DNA from: Shewanella sp. Choline-02u-19
GTDB taxonomy: Bacteria > Pseudomonadota > Gammaproteobacteria > Enterobacterales > Shewanellaceae
Direction of reading: 5' to 3'
Assembly: GCF_002836205.1 (NCBI RefSeq)
Contig: NZ_PJBE01000013.1
Coordinates: 2,418,001 to 2,482,000 of the forward strand
Length of the DNA stretch: 64,000 nt
Part shown: in pieces, positions 63,319 through 64,000 of the stretch
Numbering within the stretch: the first letter of the stretch is position 1
Layout: each line of letters opens with the position of its first letter
Program-made: the position numbers and the translations under genes
The notes under the pieces: generated by a model
Told to the model about the DNA's origin: nothing
What the model saw: only the letters and a program-made list of their open reading frames with translations
Databases searched by the model: none

Positions 63319-64000
63319 ATGTGGTTTAAAAATCTAACTGTATACCGCTTTAACAAGCCTTTCTCTGTTGACACTGAATCAATGGAAAAATCACTGGAAG
63401 ACTTCACCTTCTCTCCATGCTCAAGCCAAGATGTCAGTAAGTTTGGGTTTTCTAATGCCCTCGGCAAGCATGGCGATTCTTTGGTCCATACCGCTGCAGA
63501 CAGACACCTTATCTGCGCGACTAAAGAGGAGAAGCTTCTACCTGCTCAAGTAATTAAAGAAGCCTTAGAAGATAAAGTGGCTCTGCTTGAATCTGAAGAT
63601 GGTCGCAAGCTTGCCAAAAAAGAGAAAGATGCGCTAAAAGATGAGATCATCATGACTCTTTTACCAAGAGCCTTTTCTCGTCGTAGCCAAATTCGCGCGC
63701 TTATATTGCCTGAAATCCAGATGGTTTTGGTCGACAGTTCAAGCGCAGCTAAATCAGAAGAGCTTATGGCTTTGCTTCGTAAGGCCATTGGCACTTTACC
63801 TATCATTCCAATTAGCTTTAAAACGCCAATTGAAACACAGTTAACAGAGTGGTTAAAAGAAGGTAAAACACCTGCCGCTTTTGAAATGCAAGATGAAGCC
63901 GAGCTAAAGAGTGATTCTGACGAGGGCGGTATTGTTCGCTTTAAGCAGCAAGATTTAACTGAAAATGAAGTATTAGCGCATATCGAAGTCGGTAAGCAAG
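63319..64000 (+). CDS. rdgC: Recombination-associated protein RdgC, N-terminal part
   Basis: The frame from ATG 63319 reads MWFKNLTVYRFNKPFSVDTE, the RdgC N-terminus, and continues through FGFSNALGKHGDSLVH and LLPRAFSRRSQIRALI to the window edge (227 residues of about 300). RdgC is a ring-shaped DNA-binding protein that restrains RecA. The 3' end lies beyond the window. It diverges from the porin gene. Confidence 0.95.
   Translation, partial: MWFKNLTVYRFNKPFSVDTESMEKSLEDFTFSPCSSQDVSKFGFSNALGKHGDSLVHTAADRHLICATKEEKLLPAQVIKEALEDKVALLESEDGRKLAKKEKDALKDEIIMTLLPRAFSRRSQIRALILPEIQMVLVDSSSAAKSEELMALLRKAIGTLPIIPISFKTPIETQLTEWLKEGKTPAAFEMQDEAELKSDSDEGGIVRFKQQDLTENEVLAHIEVGKQ

Overview
The window reads as a contiguous chromosomal segment of a marine gammaproteobacterium, most likely Shewanella. 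The main grounds are a six-gene glycogen operon containing malQ and lying divergent to an iron-dependent alcohol dehydrogenase, a metallophosphoesterase resembling the Shewanella cold-active phosphatase, and the porin-phoB-phoR-pstS cluster next to rdgC. The assignment rests on gene content and protein resemblance, not on a database search.

Layout. 1-10.8 kb: 5' end of glyA (minus), ettA, a membrane acyltransferase, a secreted metallophosphoesterase, an RND efflux adaptor/pump pair, a possible 59-residue protein and a NYN-domain protein. 10.9-23.4 kb: minus-strand glycogen operon malQ-glgB-glgX-glgP-glgC-glgA, with overlapping or tightly spaced genes and a clear terminator. 23.8-25.4 kb: alcohol dehydrogenase and a possible short sRNA. 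25.6-29.8 kb: an accessory island with two integron-type gene cassettes on the minus strand (acetyltransferase; zinc-ribbon membrane protein). They flank a segment bounded by 26-bp direct repeats that carries a REP-associated (Y1/HUH) transposase and a MarR regulator divergent from a DUF2798-cupin pair. No integrase is present. 30-34.7 kb: a palindromic intergenic repeat and a second RND pump operon. 35-40.9 kb: small proteins, a thioesterase, and two tandem alkaline phosphatases followed by an unknown periplasmic protein. 41-53.3 kb: threonine aldolase, UPF0126 membrane protein, MscS channel, OmpA-type protein, YaiI-type protein, DUF2461 protein, RsmB-type rRNA methyltransferase, a DISM sensor with a degenerate GGDEF, YfaZ-like and DUF4382 envelope proteins, and glutathione peroxidase.

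53.4-55.75 kb holds the most unusual feature. Six near-identical 386-bp units stand in tandem after one diverged relative. Each unit has a sigma-E-like promoter (GAACTT or GGAACTA, 16-bp spacer, TCTAA or TCTCA), no convincing protein, a conserved GTTCATCAT segment followed by hairpins, and a strong Rho-independent terminator. The array begins at the first promoter and ends at the last terminator, so the duplicated unit is a transcription unit. GTTCATCAT is exactly complementary to the start-codon region (ATGATGAAC) of the porin gene at 63.0 kb in this window. I infer a tandem family of envelope-stress sRNAs that represses a porin, analogous in logic to MicA, RybB and VrrA but not one I recognise.

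55.76-64 kb: an M1 aminopeptidase, a minimal M9 collagenase-type peptidase, pstS with a good Pho box, phoR, phoB, the porin, and the 5' part of rdgC. The alkaline phosphatases, secreted phosphoesterase, PstS and PhoBR form a phosphate-scavenging theme, while the sRNA array and porin would tie the same neighbourhood to envelope stress.
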